64,000 bases of DNA from Pseudomonas vranovensis DSM 16006 (GTDB lineage Bacteria > Pseudomonadota > Gammaproteobacteria > Pseudomonadales > Pseudomonadaceae): NCBI RefSeq assembly GCF_000425805.1, contig NZ_AUED01000004.1:310001-374000 (forward strand), written 5' to 3'. This document shows, piece by piece, positions 30,908 to 39,305 of the stretch. Position 1 is the first letter of the stretch; each line of letters begins with the position of its first letter. The position numbers and the translations under genes are program-made. The notes beneath the pieces were generated by a model. That model made no database searches and was not told where the DNA came from. It saw nothing but the letters and a program-made list of their open reading frames with translations.

Positions 30908-32947
30908 TTACTTGATGCGCTGGCCTGGCTTGGCACCGCTGTCGGGGCTGAGCAGGTAGATCTCTTCGCCGCCCGGGCCTGCGGCCATCACCATGCCTTC
31001 GGAGATGCCGAAGCGCATTTTGCGCGGTTTGAGGTTGGCGATCATCATGGTCAGGCGACCTTCGAGCTTGGCCGGGTCCGGGTAGGCCGACTTGATGCCG
31101 GAGAACACGTTGCGCTGCTCGTCACCGATATCCAGGGTCAGGCGCAGCAGCTTGTCGGCGCCTTCCACGGCTTCAGCCTTGAGGATCAGCGCCACACGCA
31201 GGTCGACAGCCGCGAAGGTGTCGAAATCGATCTCCGCCGACAGCGGGTCTTTGGCCAGCTCGCCGTTGCCGGTCACGACGCTGGTCTGGCTGGCGGCCAG
31301 GTCTTCTTTGGACGCGGCAACCATGGCCTCGACCTTGACCGGGTCGATGCGGCTCATCAGGGCCTTGAACGGGTTCAGCTTGTGGTTGGTCAGGCGGGTC
31401 TGGTGATCGGCCCAGGTCAGTGGCGCCACGTTGAGGAAAGCCTCGGCGTCGGCAGCCAGCAGTGGCAGTACCGGCTTGAGGAAAATCACCAGTTGGCGGA
31501 ACAGGTTGATGCCTTGGGCGCAGATGGCCTGGACTTCGTCCTGCTTGCCTTCCTGCTTGGCCAACGACCACGGGGCCTTGTCGGCGATCCAGGCATTGGC
31601 GCGGTCGGCCAGGCCCATGATCTCGCGCATGGCACGGGCAAAGTCGCGGCCTTCATAGGCCTCGGCAATGCTTGGCGCTGCAGCGAGGAAGGCTTCGGTC
31701 AGCTCTGGCGCGGCGTCGCCGTCGACCATCACGCCGTCGTTGCCCTTGTGGATGAAACCGGCGCAGCGGCTGGCGATGTTGACCACCTTGCCGACCAGGT
31801 CGGAGTTGACCTTCTGGACGAAGTCTTCCAGGTTCAGGTCCAGGTCATCGACGCCACGGCCAAGCTTGGCCGCGTAGTAGTAGCGCAGGTATTCCGGCGA
31901 CAGGTGGTCCAGGTAGGTACGGGCCTTGATGAACGTGCCGCGCGACTTGGACATCTTCGAGCCGTTGACGGTCAGGTAGCCGTGGACGTTGATGCCGGTC
32001 GGCTTGCGGTAGCCGGCGCCTTCGAGCATGGCAGGCCAGAACAGGGCGTGGAAGTTGACGATGTCCTTGCCGATGAAGTGGTAGAGCTCGGCCTTGGAGT
32101 CCTTGTTCCAGAACGCGTCGAAGTCCAGCTCCGGGCGGCGGTCACACAGGTTCTTGAAGCTGGCCATGTAGCCGATCGGCGCATCCAGCCAGACATAAAA
32201 GTACTTGCCGGGCTCGTCAGGGATCTCGAAGCCGAAGTACGGGGCGTCACGGGAGATGTCCCATTCCTGCAGGCCAGCATCCAGCCACTCGGCGATCTTG
32301 TTGGCCACGGCGTCTTGCAAGGTGCCGCTGCGGGTCCACTGTTGAAGCATGGCCTGGAAGTCAGGCAGCTTGAAGAAGAAGTGCTGGGAGTCCTTGAGCA
32401 CCGGGGTGGCACCGGAAATCGCCGACTTCGGGTTCTTCAGCTCGGTGGGCGCGTAGGTGGCACCGCATTTTTCGCAGTTGTCGCCGTACTGGTCGTCGGC
32501 GGCACACTTGGGGCAGGTGCCCTTGATGAAACGGTCGGCCAGGAACATTTTCTTGTCCGGGTCGAAGTACTGGGTGATCGAGCGGGTGGCAATGTGCCCG
32601 GCATCACGCAGCTTGAGGTAGATCTGGCTCGACAGCTCGCGGTTTTCTTCGGCGTGGGTCGAGTGGAAATTGTCGAAATCCACCAGGAAGTCGGCGAAAT
32701 CCCCACTGTGCTCGGCCTGGACGGCGGCAATCAGTTGCTCCGGGGTGATGCCCTCCTTCTCGGCGCGCAGCATGATGGCCGACCCATGGGCGTCGTCTGC
32801 ACAGACATACACGCACTGGTTGCCGCGATGCTTCTGAAAGCGCACCCACATGTCTGTCTGGATGTACTCGAGCATATGGCCAAGGTGGATCGAACCATTG
32901 GCATAGGGCAGGGCGCTGGTGACGAGAATCTGACGGGGCTCGGACAT
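30908..32947 (-). CDS. metG: methionyl-tRNA synthetase
   Basis: 679 residues. Class I signature NGSIHLGHM (HIGH type, residues about 15-23) and KMSKSRG; the zinc knuckle [17 protein letters not shown]; and the C-terminal OB-fold tRNA-binding/dimer domain (about residues 575-679) with [14 protein letters not shown]. It charges tRNA(Met). Monocistronic and divergent from apbC. Confidence 0.97.
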   Translation of the reverse strand: MSEPRQILVTSALPYANGSIHLGHMLEYIQTDMWVRFQKHRGNQCVYVCADDAHGSAIMLRAEKEGITPEQLIAAVQAEHSGDFADFLVDFDNFHSTHAEENRELSSQIYLKLRDAGHIATRSITQYFDPDKKMFLADRFIKGTCPKCAADDQYGDNCEKCGATYAPTELKNPKSAISGATPVLKDSQHFFFKLPDFQAMLQQWTRSGTLQDAVANKIAEWLDAGLQEWDISRDAPYFGFEIPDEPGKYFYVWLDAPIGYMASFKNLCDRRPELDFDAFWNKDSKAELYHFIGKDIVNFHALFWPAMLEGAGYRKPTGINVHGYLTVNGSKMSKSRGTFIKARTYLDHLSPEYLRYYYAAKLGRGVDDLDLNLEDFVQKVNSDLVGKVVNIASRCAGFIHKGNDGVMVDGDAAPELTEAFLAAAPSIAEAYEGRDFARAMREIMGLADRANAWIADKAPWSLAKQEGKQDEVQAICAQGINLFRQLVIFLKPVLPLLAADAEAFLNVAPLTWADHQTRLTNHKLNPFKALMSRIDPVKVEAMVAASKEDLAASQTSVVTGNGELAKDPLSAEIDFDTFAAVDLRVALILKAEAVEGADKLLRLTLDIGDEQRNVFSGIKSAYPDPAKLEGRLTMMIANLKPRKMRFGISEGMVMAAGPGGEEIYLLSPDSGAKPGQRIK

Positions 32948-33103
32948 GGGGGCTCGGCTACTTTTTTCGGCTACTTGAGATGAAACGGTGATCGGCCACT
33001 ATAAAACGCCGGGAAATTTATTTCACCCCATGTACGTATCTATGGATGTTTCGCGGGTTAGCATAGTCGCCTGTTTTACTCAGTCTTTATCACGGGAGTC
33101 TCC

Positions 33104-34198
33104 ATGAGTGCCGTCACTCGCGCAGCCGTCGAAGCCGTTCTTCGCCAGTACACCGACCCTTATCTGAACCAGGACCCGGTCAGCGCCGGTTGTGTGCAGG
33201 CCATCGACATCCAGGGCGACCGGGTCAATGTTCAGCTACAGCTCGGTTATGCCGCCGGTCTGTTCAAGAATGGCTGGGCCCAGGTCCTGCAAACGGCCGT
33301 CGAGGGTATCGACGGCGTCGCCGCAGCGAAGGTCGAGATCAGTTGCGTGATTGCCGAGCACAAGGCCCAGGCCCAGATTCCTGGCCTGGCCAACGTCAAG
33401 AACATCATTGCCGTGGCCTCGGGCAAGGGGGGGGTGGGCAAATCCACTACCGCCGCTAACCTGGCGTTGGCGCTGGCGCGTGAAGGCGCCCGCGTGGGCA
33501 TTCTGGATGCGGACATCTACGGTCCGAGCCAGGGTGTGATGTTCGGTATACCCGAGCGCACTCGCCCGCAGATCCGTGACCAGAAGTGGTTCGTGCCGCT
33601 CAAGGCCCATGGCGTAGAAGTAATGTCGATGGCGTTCCTGACCGATGACAACACGCCGATGGTCTGGCGCGGTCCGATGGTGTCCGGTGCCTTGCTGCAA
33701 CTGGTGACCCAGACCGCCTGGGACAACCTCGACTACCTGGTGATCGACATGCCGCCAGGCACGGGTGACATCCAGTTGACCCTGGCGCAGAAAGTGCCGG
33801 TTGCAGGTTCGGTGATCGTCACCACCCCCCAGGACCTGGCGCTGCTAGACGCCAAGAAAGGGGTCGAGATGTTCCGCAAGGTCAATATTCCGGTGCTGGG
33901 TGTGGTCGAGAACATGGCGGTCCACATCTGCTCGAACTGTGGTCATGCCGAGCATCTGTTCGGTGAGGGTGGGGGCGAGAAGCTTGCGGCGCAATATGGC
34001 GTTGAACTGCTGGCCTCGTTGCCGCTGTCGATGCTGATTCGCGAACAGGCTGACAGCGGCAAGCCGACAGCCATTGCCGAACCGGAAAGCCAGATTGCCA
34101 TGGTATACCAGGAGTTGGCTCGCCAGGTGGGCGCACGGATTGTATTGCAGGAAGCGGCTGCGCCGGCAATGCCGAGCATCACCATCAGCGAGGATTGA
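33104..34198 (+). CDS. apbC: Mrp/ApbC iron-sulfur carrier ATPase
   Basis: 364 residues. DUF59/MIP18 domain (about 1-85), then a MinD-like P-loop ATPase with deviant Walker A SGKGGVGKST, MPPGTGD, and the CxxC cluster motif in HICSNCGH. It carries and delivers [4Fe-4S] clusters. The P-loop is encoded over an eight-G run. Start with GGGAG upstream. Divergent from metG, as in other gamma-proteobacteria. Confidence 0.95.
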   Translation: MSAVTRAAVEAVLRQYTDPYLNQDPVSAGCVQAIDIQGDRVNVQLQLGYAAGLFKNGWAQVLQTAVEGIDGVAAAKVEISCVIAEHKAQAQIPGLANVKNIIAVASGKGGVGKSTTAANLALALAREGARVGILDADIYGPSQGVMFGIPERTRPQIRDQKWFVPLKAHGVEVMSMAFLTDDNTPMVWRGPMVSGALLQLVTQTAWDNLDYLVIDMPPGTGDIQLTLAQKVPVAGSVIVTTPQDLALLDAKKGVEMFRKVNIPVLGVVENMAVHICSNCGHAEHLFGEGGGEKLAAQYGVELLASLPLSMLIREQADSGKPTAIAEPESQIAMVYQELARQVGARIVLQEAAAPAMPSITISED

Positions 34199-34204
34199 GG
34201 CTCA

Positions 34205-34251
34205 TCGCCGGGCGAGCCCGCTCCTACCGTAGGAGCGGGCTCGCCCGGCGA
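34205..34251. repeat. REP hairpin after apbC
   Basis: 23-bp perfect inverted arms (34205-34227, 34229-34251) of the GTAGGAGCGGGCTCGCC type. It lies between apbC and the intrinsic terminator. Confidence 0.88.
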
Positions 34252-34265
34252 AAAAAACCGGGCAT

Positions 34266-34300
34266 AAAAAAGCCCCGCCTGTTGAGGGCGGGGCTTTTTT
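34266..34300. terminator. bidirectional terminator, apbC / cold-shock gene
   Basis: Stem AGCCCCGCC/GGCGGGGCT (34271-34279, 34287-34295) flanked by A5 and T6 runs. Confidence 0.93.
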
Positions 34301-34318
34301 CAAGCTGTAAAGCGGAAG

Positions 34319-34528
34319 TTAGATAACTTCTACTTCTTCAGCCTGCATGCCTTTCTGACCGCGGGTAGCGATGAAAGAAACCTGCTGGCCTTCTTTCAGG
34401 CTCTTGAAGCCGTCAGCCTTGATGGCTTTGAAGTGTACGAACAGGTCGTCACCGGATTGTGGGGTGATGAAGCCGAAGCCTTTTTCATCGTTGAACCACT
34501 TAACGGTACCGGTTTGGCGATTGGACAT
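34319..34528 (-). CDS. capB: CspA-family cold-shock protein
   Basis: 69 residues with both RNA-binding motifs: RNP1 KGFGFI and RNP2 LFVHF. A single OB-fold nucleic-acid chaperone. The strong AAGGAGA ribosome binding site lies in an apparent leader; the next upstream gene start is 350 bp away. The symbol capB follows Pseudomonas use and is less sure than the family. Confidence 0.93.
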   Translation of the reverse strand: MSNRQTGTVKWFNDEKGFGFITPQSGDDLFVHFKAIKADGFKSLKEGQQVSFIATRGQKGMQAEEVEVI

Positions 34529-34878
34529 GGTCTGTCTCCTTGGACAAAGTTAACTACGGCTCAGGAAACGCCCTGGCCGAGACTGAGTGCAAAGAGGCAG
34601 AAAATTCATGAAGATGGGTTGATCGAGATCTTGCATCAGGTAGATATTCTCAGTGACACGTGCAGCACAGTGGCGTCACCTTAACCCTTTTTCCAGAACG
34701 TGCCAATGGTCTTGTTCAGCTTTCGCGCAAATCATGACTGACGGTGTTGGTGGGCTAGCTACAAGCCCCGCCGGGCGGGGATTCGCTGCCTTGCAGTGGA
34801 TGAAACTTTGAACCCGGCGCCCGGCCCGGTAAGATGCGCCACAGAATTTCTTCACCTCGTTACTTCAGGACACCCGCC
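34529..34878. other. cold-shock leader and dcd upstream region
   Basis: 350 bp between divergent genes, no gene seen. It should hold the long 5' leader usual for cold-shock genes. A compact GC palindrome CCCCGCC-G-GGCGGGG (34766-34780) lies on the dcd side; it lacks a T-run and its role is unclear. Confidence 0.4.
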
Positions 34879-35445
34879 ATGAGCATCAAATCGGACAAGT
34901 GGATTCGCCGCATGGCGCAGGAACACGGCATGATCGAGCCGTTCGTCGAGCGCCAGGTGCGCGGTGAGAGCGACAACCGGCTGATCTCCTTCGGTGTTTC
35001 CAGCTACGGCTACGATGTGCGCTGCGCCGACGAGTTCAAGGTCTTCACCAACATCAACTCGGCAACCGTCGATCCAAAGAATTTCGACGCTGGCAGCTTT
35101 GTCGACGTCAAGAGCGATGTCTGCATCATCCCTCCCAACTCCTTCGCCCTGGCCCGGACCGTCGAGTACTTCCGCATTCCGCGCAATGTGCTGACCATCT
35201 GCCTGGGTAAAAGCACCTATGCACGCTGCGGCATCATCGTCAACGTCACCCCGCTGGAGCCGGAGTGGGAAGGCCATGTGACCCTGGAGTTCTCCAACAC
35301 CACCACCTTGCCGGCGAAAATCTACGCCAACGAGGGTGTCGCCCAGATGCTGTTCCTCGAATCCGACGAAGAGTGTGAAGTGTCCTATAAGGACCGTGGC
35401 GGCAAGTACCAGGGCCAGCGCGGCGTCACCCTGCCACGCACCTGA
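34879..35445 (+). CDS. dcd: dCTP deaminase
   Basis: 188 residues. The conserved [35 protein letters not shown] stretch (key residues Ser, Arg and Glu at about 111-138) and the C-terminal [13 protein letters not shown] identify Dcd, which makes dUTP from dCTP. Start [14 protein letters not shown] is the family start; a longer frame of 15 codons has no ribosome binding site. Confidence 0.96.
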   Translation: MSIKSDKWIRRMAQEHGMIEPFVERQVRGESDNRLISFGVSSYGYDVRCADEFKVFTNINSATVDPKNFDAGSFVDVKSDVCIIPPNSFALARTVEYFRIPRNVLTICLGKSTYARCGIIVNVTPLEPEWEGHVTLEFSNTTTLPAKIYANEGVAQMLFLESDEECEVSYKDRGGKYQGQRGVTLPRT

Positions 35446-35545
35446 GCCGACAAGCCGAGGGAATTCCTTGCCGCAGGCAGACTCCAATGCAGTGAACTGT
35501 TTCGCCAGGCAACAGGCCTGGCGCACTTCACCCAGGAGCTGCCCC

Positions 35546-35779
35546 ATGAAACTCGACCCTACCATCAGCGCCAAGCTGGCCGTGTTGCAGCCCAACCATG
35601 TCGGCGTGCTGGCCTGGTCGTTGATGGCTCATCCGCATCCGCACATCGCCCACGCCGGTGGTGTGCCTGGTCAACCTGACCCAGACACCCCCGAGACGCC
35701 GCAACCCGGTGAGGTTCCGCCTATGGAGCCGGGCGAACCGACCCTGCCTGACGAGCCGCCTCCCGCGCCTGTGGCCTGA
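35546..35779 (+). CDS. small Pro/Glu-rich hypothetical protein
   Basis: 77 residues from an ATG with AGGAG seven bases upstream. The first 30 residues form a short helical part (ISAKLAVLQPNHVGVLAWS); the rest is an extended acidic Pro-rich tail of PxPDxPETPQPGE type. No signal peptide. I know no function; similar short proteins occur beside dcd in related Pseudomonas as far as I recall. A hairpin with CGCCAGGC/GCCTGGCG arms (35503-35523) precedes it. Confidence 0.6.
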   Translation: MKLDPTISAKLAVLQPNHVGVLAWSLMAHPHPHIAHAGGVPGQPDPDTPETPQPGEVPPMEPGEPTLPDEPPPAPVA

Positions 35780-35801
35780 GCCGAGCTCCAGGTTTACCGC
35801 T

Positions 35802-36917
35802 TCAAGGCGATAGCAGATAGCCGCTGCGGTAAGCCTGCCGACCGGCAACGTGGGCGATGACCATGCCCGCGGTGGCCATGCGGCGCAGTGAGCGTGCGTA
35901 CAGCAGGCCAGGCTGGGCATTGCTCACCGGTGTCACGCGGTCATTGAGCGGGTCAATCACTTCTGCGATCAGCTGGCCTGCCTCCAGGTACTGGCCAGGT
36001 TCGACATGAAACACCAGTAGCCCGCCCAAAGGCGTTGCAACCGGCTCGACGCCTGCCAATGGCGTTGCCGGGTAGAGCAACGCAGGCATCTGGGCAGCTT
36101 CGGCTTCGATAGCGCCGTAATGCATCAGGTAATCGAGAATCGCCGTGCAGTCCTGTTTTGCCAGCGGGTGGTTCACATCGCCCTGACCACGCAGTTCGAC
36201 CGTGACCGAAAAGCTGCCCTGGGGAATGGGAAACTGTTTGCCAAAGCGTTGGTGCAGCTGCCACCAGACCAGGGTGAAACACTCGTCGAACGACTGCCCG
36301 CCCGAGTCGGTGGCCAGCAGGCTGGCCTGGGTGCCGAGGTAGCGCGCCAGGGGTTCGACCTGCGGCCAGGCCTCTGGCGTGGTGTACAGGTGCGCGACGG
36401 CGTCGAAATCACAGTGCAGGTCCAGCACCATCTCCGCATCGCAGGCCAATCGTTGCAGTGTCAGGCGCTGGGATTGCAGGGGCGTGTGTGCAGGATGGGC
36501 ATCCAGGGCGCGCCGCAGGTACTCGCGAATCAAGGCCACGTTGTGCGCAGGATCCTGGCTCAAGTGGGCCTCGATCTGATCACCGATAGCGTCGCTCAGG
36601 TCGACAAAGTTGCGGTTGAAGTTTTCTCCGCTTTGCAGCTCGAAACGGCCGAGCGGCACGTCCATCAGTACCTGCTCCAGGCCCACCGGGTTGGCAATCG
36701 GAACCAATACGATTTCGCGGCGCAGCATGCCCTTTGCTTCGAGCTCTGCCAGGCGCTGCTTGAGATGCCAGGCCACCAGCATGCCGGGCAGCTCGTCTGC
36801 GTGCAGTGATGCCTGGATATAAATTTTGCCGGCACCTCGTGGGCCGAAATGAAAGCTGTGAATCTGGCGGGCGATGCCTGGAACCGGCGCCAGAATGTCG
36901 TGGGTCGAGTGATGCAT
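35802..36917 (-). CDS. succinylglutamate desuccinylase/aspartoacylase (M14) family protein
   Basis: 371 residues. Zinc-site motif HADELPG (His and Glu, about residue 39) and the third ligand in DLHCDFD (about 163) place it in the AstE/AspA branch of M14 metallohydrolases. A lipoyl/biotinyl-like hammerhead beta domain seems to follow at the C-terminus (LLVFHVEPGQYLEAGQLIAEVIDP). It probably removes an acyl or peptide group from an amino acid; the substrate cannot be read. It stands alone. Confidence 0.82.
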   Translation of the reverse strand: MHHSTHDILAPVPGIARQIHSFHFGPRGAGKIYIQASLHADELPGMLVAWHLKQRLAELEAKGMLRREIVLVPIANPVGLEQVLMDVPLGRFELQSGENFNRNFVDLSDAIGDQIEAHLSQDPAHNVALIREYLRRALDAHPAHTPLQSQRLTLQRLACDAEMVLDLHCDFDAVAHLYTTPEAWPQVEPLARYLGTQASLLATDSGGQSFDECFTLVWWQLHQRFGKQFPIPQGSFSVTVELRGQGDVNHPLAKQDCTAILDYLMHYGAIEAEAAQMPALLYPATPLAGVEPVATPLGGLLVFHVEPGQYLEAGQLIAEVIDPLNDRVTPVSNAQPGLLYARSLRRMATAGMVIAHVAGRQAYRSGYLLSP

Positions 36918-36989
36918 AACGGTCCTAGTGAGTCGGTCCTGGAAAGGTTGATATAAGCATAAAGTTTCCAGGCGCGCAGTCCCTTACTT

Positions 36990-37060
36990 GTAGGCGCGGG
37001 CTTGCCCCGTGATAGCAATCGTTCAGGTAGATTGCCATCGCGGAGCGAGCCCGCTGCTAC
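36990..37060. repeat. degenerate REP pair
   Basis: GTAGGCGCGGGCTTGCCCCG at 36990 and its imperfect inverted partner (37037-37060) flank 23 bp, just after the cytochrome gene stop. The arms differ at several positions, so it is an aged REP pair. Confidence 0.75.
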
Positions 37061-37063
37061 GGA

Positions 37064-39118
37064 TCAGTAACGAGCATCCACCGGCTTGCCGCCGTTGGGC
37101 CAGTCCTTGGCCTTGTCGGGGAAGTCAGGCCGGGGCTGTTGCGAGAACCACGTGGCGACATCCACCGCCTCCTGATCACTCAAGCCGCCCTGGCCCAGCG
37201 GGAAGCGTTCGTGAAAGCCGATCGGCATGTTGCGTTTGACGAAGGCCGCTGCCGTGTAGGTGCGCGCCATGCCGGCACCGATGTTGAACGACTGTTCTCC
37301 CCACAATGGCGGGAACACCAGGCTGCCATCGTCGCGTGCCAGACCTTCACCATTGCTGCCGTGACATACCGCGCATTGCTTGACGTACACCTGCTGGCCA
37401 TTGGCGAGGTCTGGCTTGATAGCCGGGTCGATCTTGCCGACACCGCGTCCGGCCACCTTGTCGCCAGGCTGGGTGTTGTTCTTCATCCACTCGAAGTACG
37501 CCACCATGGCCTGCATGTCGGCCGATTGAGGCGGGATCGGCGTGCCGTTCATGGAGCGACGGAAGCAGCCGTTGATACGTTCCTCCAGGGTAATCACTTT
37601 GCCGGCGCGCGGCGCGTAGCCGGGGAAGAAGGCCGACACGCCGACAAAGGGCGAGCCGTCGGCCACGGTACCGGCGTTCAGGTGGCAGCTTGTGCAGTTC
37701 AGGGCGTTGCCGACGTTGTCGGGCAACAGTGCCTTGGTCTGCAGGTGCAGGCGCATACCGCGCACGACTTGCTCGGCGTTCGGGGCTGCCAGCAGGTCGG
37801 CCAGGCGTGGCGTCTGGAACGCGGTTGAATCAGTCGTTTGCGGGTTGAGCTGGCCACGCAGTTTCTTCACCTGCTGGGCGGTGACGGCCGGGCTGTCGTT
37901 GCCCCAGTGCCCACGTACGAAGGTGAGTATCTCGGCGATTTCCTGATCCGACAGGCGAGCGAAGCCGGGCATGGTGTAGACCCGTGAGTGGGTTGCGGTC
38001 TGCGCAGTTTTCCAGCCGGTGAGGGTGATATGCAGCAAGGAAGTCGGGTCGTTCGAGGTCACGCTGGGGTTGCCGGCAAGCGGTGGAAACATGCCTTTGA
38101 CGCCTGCACCGTCGGTGCGGTGACAGTCGCTGCAGAACTGTGTGTAGCCCAGGCCGCCACGGCTGCTGTACAGGTCATCCGGCGGCATGGCCGGTGTCAG
38201 CGCTACGGCCGGCATGGGCAAGTCATGCTCTCCCGGCGGCAAGGATTTGAGGTAGCTGGCGATGGCGACGAGGTCGGCATCGCTGAAGTGCTGGGTACTG
38301 TGATGGATGACTTCAGCCATGTTGCCCGAAACGGTGGCAAAGCGATTTTGTCCGGTTTTGAGCAATTGCACGGTGTCCGGTACCGTCCACAAGTTGCGCA
38401 GGCTCAAGGCACGCCAGTGCTCTACGGTTTCGCCGGCGAGAAAGTGCTTGCCGCTGCTGCCGGCATCGCTCAGGGCTTTTTCCTGGAAGGCAATGCCCCG
38501 AGGTGTGTGGCAGGCACCGCAATGTCCCAGGCCCTGTACCAGGTAAGCCCCGCGATTGATCACAGGGTCCTGGTCGGGGTCGGCTTCAAACGGCTGGGTG
38601 TCGAGGAAGGCCCAGTTCCAGAACGCCAGGCCCCAACGCATGTTGAACGGCCAGCTCATGTTGGCAGACTGGTTGGAGCGGCTGATCGGTGGAACGTCGT
38701 GCATCAGGTAGGCAAAGAGTGCGCGCATATCCTCTTCGGTCATTTTGGCGTAGGACGGATAAGGCATGGCCGGATAGAGGTGGGTGCCGTCCGCCCTCAC
38801 ACCCTCGCGCATGGCCGTGTCGAACTGCTCGAAGCTGTAGCGGCCAATGCCGGTGTCCGGGTCGGGCGTAATGTTGCTGGAGTAGATAATGCCCATGGGC
38901 GTTTTCAACTGCAGGCCACCGGCCATGAGTGGGCCCTTGGGGGCGGTGTGGCAGGCGATGCAGTCGCCCAGTTGTGCCACGTACTTGCCGCGTTCGAGCT
39001 GGGTGTTGTCGACCGGTACAGGTGGGGTTGTTGCCGGCGCTGCGTCGCTGGCGTGAAGGGTTGGGATCAACAACAACGTCGCGGCGTATAGCGCCAGACG
39101 TGAAAGGGCACAAGCCAT
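37064..39118 (-). CDS. pentaheme c-type cytochrome, triheme plus TsdA-like fusion
   Basis: 684 residues with a signal peptide (1-23) and five CxxCH heme sites: CIACH (53-57), CGACH (200-204), CSDCH (329-333), CTSCH (475-479), CAVCH (582-586). Residues up to about 420 look like the triheme cytochrome subunit of periplasmic alcohol/aldehyde/gluconate dehydrogenases. The last 240 residues look like the diheme thiosulfate dehydrogenase TsdA, including NGCFRRSMNG, where TsdA has its unusual Cys heme ligand (Cys518 here). No dehydrogenase partner gene is adjacent. Likely periplasmic electron carrier, perhaps with its own oxidase activity. Confidence 0.87.
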   Translation of the reverse strand: MACALSRLALYAATLLLIPTLHASDAAPATTPPVPVDNTQLERGKYVAQLGDCIACHTAPKGPLMAGGLQLKTPMGIIYSSNITPDPDTGIGRYSFEQFDTAMREGVRADGTHLYPAMPYPSYAKMTEEDMRALFAYLMHDVPPISRSNQSANMSWPFNMRWGLAFWNWAFLDTQPFEADPDQDPVINRGAYLVQGLGHCGACHTPRGIAFQEKALSDAGSSGKHFLAGETVEHWRALSLRNLWTVPDTVQLLKTGQNRFATVSGNMAEVIHHSTQHFSDADLVAIASYLKSLPPGEHDLPMPAVALTPAMPPDDLYSSRGGLGYTQFCSDCHRTDGAGVKGMFPPLAGNPSVTSNDPTSLLHITLTGWKTAQTATHSRVYTMPGFARLSDQEIAEILTFVRGHWGNDSPAVTAQQVKKLRGQLNPQTTDSTAFQTPRLADLLAAPNAEQVVRGMRLHLQTKALLPDNVGNALNCTSCHLNAGTVADGSPFVGVSAFFPGYAPRAGKVITLEERINGCFRRSMNGTPIPPQSADMQAMVAYFEWMKNNTQPGDKVAGRGVGKIDPAIKPDLANGQQVYVKQCAVCHGSNGEGLARDDGSLVFPPLWGEQSFNIGAGMARTYTAAAFVKRNMPIGFHERFPLGQGGLSDQEAVDVATWFSQQPRPDFPDKAKDWPNGGKPVDARY

Positions 39119-39263
39119 TGCAATATTCCTTTATTCACCCGGCCTGGAGCGATCCTTGGGCGCAGGTGTGCAATCGTTTTCAGAGATCATCAGGCAGAAC
39201 CGGGGCGAACTTCGCCCCAGTTTCGTTGTAAGGCAATTGCGGGCGGGGGCAGTTGATATGGAT

Positions 39264-39290
39264 CAGCGCAGCCGGCATTGCACCGGCTGC
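39264..39290 (-). terminator. hairpin after quiP
   Basis: Perfect 10-bp arms GCGCAGCCGG/CCGGCTGCGC with a 7-nt loop just downstream of the quiP stop; no T-run follows. Confidence 0.5.
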
Positions 39291-39305
39291 GCGGGCAGGA
39301 AAGGT

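Noticed and set aside
30695..32983. 762-codon frame opposite metG
   Set aside because: Antisense shadow of metG; composition is typical of reverse-frame translation (many Val-Gln-His-Leu).
33427..33434. Eight-G run in apbC as a phase-variable tract
   Set aside because: It encodes the required P-loop glycines of an essential-type gene and codon choice explains it.
35453..35595. Part of the 247-codon minus-strand frame over dcd
   Set aside because: Fully overlapped by dcd and the small Pro-rich gene; shadow.
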